A stretch of DNA of 14,355 bases from a bacterium (GTDB taxonomy: Bacteria; Fidelibacterota; Marinisomatia; Marinisomatales; JAHJCW01): positions 1-14,355 of the forward strand of contig JAHJCW010000314.1 in the NCBI GenBank assembly GCA_018812885.1, read 5' to 3'. Of this stretch, positions 13,191 to 14,355 are shown one piece after another. A program made the position numbers and the translations under genes. The number at the start of each line of letters is the position of its first letter. Position 1 is the stretch's first letter. The notes beneath the pieces were generated by a model. It was not told where the DNA came from, made no database searches, and worked only from the letters and a program-made list of their open reading frames with translations.

Positions 13191-14339
13191 ATGAATTTAC
13201 AGAAAATACGTTCGGAATTTCCTCACCTACAAACTGATCAAATTTATTTTGACCATGCAGCTGTATCACCACTTTGTAACAGATCGCGTAATTACCTAGA
13301 ACGATATATCAACACTGTACAATCCGATAAGATTAATAGTTTTGAAGACACACTGAACTTATCAGAAAGAATCCGAAAAAATATTTCCACTTTATTACAT
13401 ACAAATCAGGGTCGGATAGCAATTGTAAAAAACACTACCGATGGTTTAATACTATTAGCGCGTGGTTTGAGTTGGCAACCGGGTGACAATATAGTTCTTT
13501 ATAGAAATGAATTTCCTTCTAATGTGTATCCTTGGTATGACCTAAAATATTTAGGGGTAAAAGTTAAGTTCATAGATTCAAAGTTGGGCAAAGTTACTCC
13601 AATTGAGCTTGAATCTATAGTCACAAAGAAGACCAAGCTGGTTTCGGTTAGCTGGGTTCAATATTCAAGCGGTTATCGGAATGATTTAAAAGAATTAGCC
13701 GATTGGTGTCATGACCGCAATATTATACTCGCAGTTGATGCAATGCAGGGTCTTGGTGCTTTAGACTTAAATGTTGAGGAAACGAGCATAGATTTTTTAT
13801 CTACGGGTACTGCAAAATGGCTGTTGGGACCACATGGTATTGGTTTTATTTATTTAACAAAACAATTACAAGATAAATTAAATCCCCCGCACTTAGGATG
13901 GTACAGCCGACAGGATATGATGAATTTTCATGATTATGATCAACCATTAAAAACAGATGCAAGTCGTTTTGAGTTCGCGACACCTTTTAGTTTAGGAATT
14001 TGGGCTTTTGCCGGTGCAACCGGAATATTGTTAGAATCAGGTTCGGTTGAAATAGAAAACCGTATTATTAATCTTACCGATTATTTAGTTAATGGCTTGA
14101 ATGACATCGGGTTACAAGTGATATCTGACAGAAGTAGTAGCGCTGTAAAATCCGGAATAGTTTATGTAAGCCATCCGAATAAAAATAATAATGAAAAAAT
14201 TTATAATAGACTAGATGAACTGAGAGTTTCGATATCGCTAAGAAATAATAAACTGCGTATTTCACCGCATTTTTATAATACTCATACTGAAATCGATAAA
14301 TTCCTTAATATTATAGAATCAATTACTAATAAACTTTAA
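13191..14339 (+). CDS. Class V aminotransferase-fold PLP enzyme, not a typical cysteine desulfurase
   Basis: This encodes 382 residues, full length. The PLP-binding lysine is K209 in GTAKWLLGPHGIGF. D183 and Q186 in VDAMQGLGA contact the cofactor in this fold, and N81-T82-T83 is the phosphate-binding turn region. The N-terminus, IYFDHAAVSPL (18-28), and the C-terminal SLRNNKLRISPHFYNT (about 354-369) are typical of the broad isopenicillin N epimerase/cysteine desulfurase-like branch. I see no active-site cysteine loop of the NifS/IscS/SufS kind (the only cysteines are C29 and C173, outside that region), so desulfurase activity is unlikely. The reaction cannot be named from sequence. It follows the CDF gene by 17 bases on the same strand, with the ATG preceded by GATGTA and no strong ribosome binding site. 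The fold assignment is firm; the substrate is unknown. Confidence 0.85.
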   Translation: MNLQKIRSEFPHLQTDQIYFDHAAVSPLCNRSRNYLERYINTVQSDKINSFEDTLNLSERIRKNISTLLHTNQGRIAIVKNTTDGLILLARGLSWQPGDNIVLYRNEFPSNVYPWYDLKYLGVKVKFIDSKLGKVTPIELESIVTKKTKLVSVSWVQYSSGYRNDLKELADWCHDRNIILAVDAMQGLGALDLNVEETSIDFLSTGTAKWLLGPHGIGFIYLTKQLQDKLNPPHLGWYSRQDMMNFHDYDQPLKTDASRFEFATPFSLGIWAFAGATGILLESGSVEIENRIINLTDYLVNGLNDIGLQVISDRSSSAVKSGIVYVSHPNKNNNEKIYNRLDELRVSISLRNNKLRISPHFYNTHTEIDKFLNIIESITNKL

Positions 14340-14355
14340 CCCATAATAATAAACA

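Noticed and set aside
13191..14339. Cysteine desulfurase (IscS/SufS)
   Set aside because: The catalytic cysteine loop is absent and no Fe-S assembly genes are adjacent; only the fold type is supported.

Overview
This is an AT-rich window of bacterial chromosome. Every recognised gene is on the + strand and closely packed. Short genes with weak or absent Shine-Dalgarno sequences, a GxxExxY-family gene and several kinds of dispersed palindromic repeat suggest a member of the Bacteroidota/Ignavibacteria-like (FCB) assemblage. That placement is inferred from style and cannot be proved from this window. There are no tRNAs, rRNAs, CRISPR arrays, phage genes or recognisable transposase genes.

Layout. 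Positions 1-672 hold the 3' part of a flavin-dependent thymidylate synthase gene (thyX). A non-coding stretch follows with nested inverted copies of a short repeat. The repeat runs into the start of a radC-family gene (857-1561). Positions 1562-1857 are non-coding and carry three different palindromic repeat units side by side. From 1858 to 11495 lies a tight metabolic cluster: a CitD-CitE fusion (citrate lyase acyl carrier + beta subunit), CitF (alpha subunit), an HD-domain protein, a small GxxExxY nuclease-like gene bracketed by inverted repeats, a Lys4-like (homo)aconitase, a broken isocitrate/isopropylmalate-type dehydrogenase, an MmgE/PrpD dehydratase interrupted by an in-frame stop, and a glutaryl-CoA dehydrogenase. 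Positions 11565-14339 hold a DUF1761-like membrane protein, a cation-diffusion-facilitator transporter and a class V aminotransferase-fold enzyme.

How the genes may work together. The enzymes can be ordered as a tricarboxylate route: a citrate-lyase-type enzyme making or cleaving a citrate homologue, a PrpD-like dehydratase, a Lys4-like hydratase, a beta-decarboxylating dehydrogenase giving a 2-oxo acid, and glutaryl-CoA dehydrogenase at the far end. The best fit is a C6/C7 homocitrate to 2-oxoadipate to glutaryl-CoA to crotonyl-CoA scheme, run in either direction. The 2-oxoadipate to glutaryl-CoA enzyme and the citrate lyase maturation genes (citC, citX, citG) are not in the window. A plain citrate to 2-oxoglutarate route is the main alternative.

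Two things deserve attention first. One is the pair of lesions in neighbouring pathway genes: a one-base frameshift near 7884-7891 and an in-frame TAA at 10153-10155, each inside an otherwise intact frame. The other is the recurring 9-nt-periodic repeat, which sits at three gene junctions, brackets the GxxExxY gene in inverted orientation, and supplies start codons to two genes.
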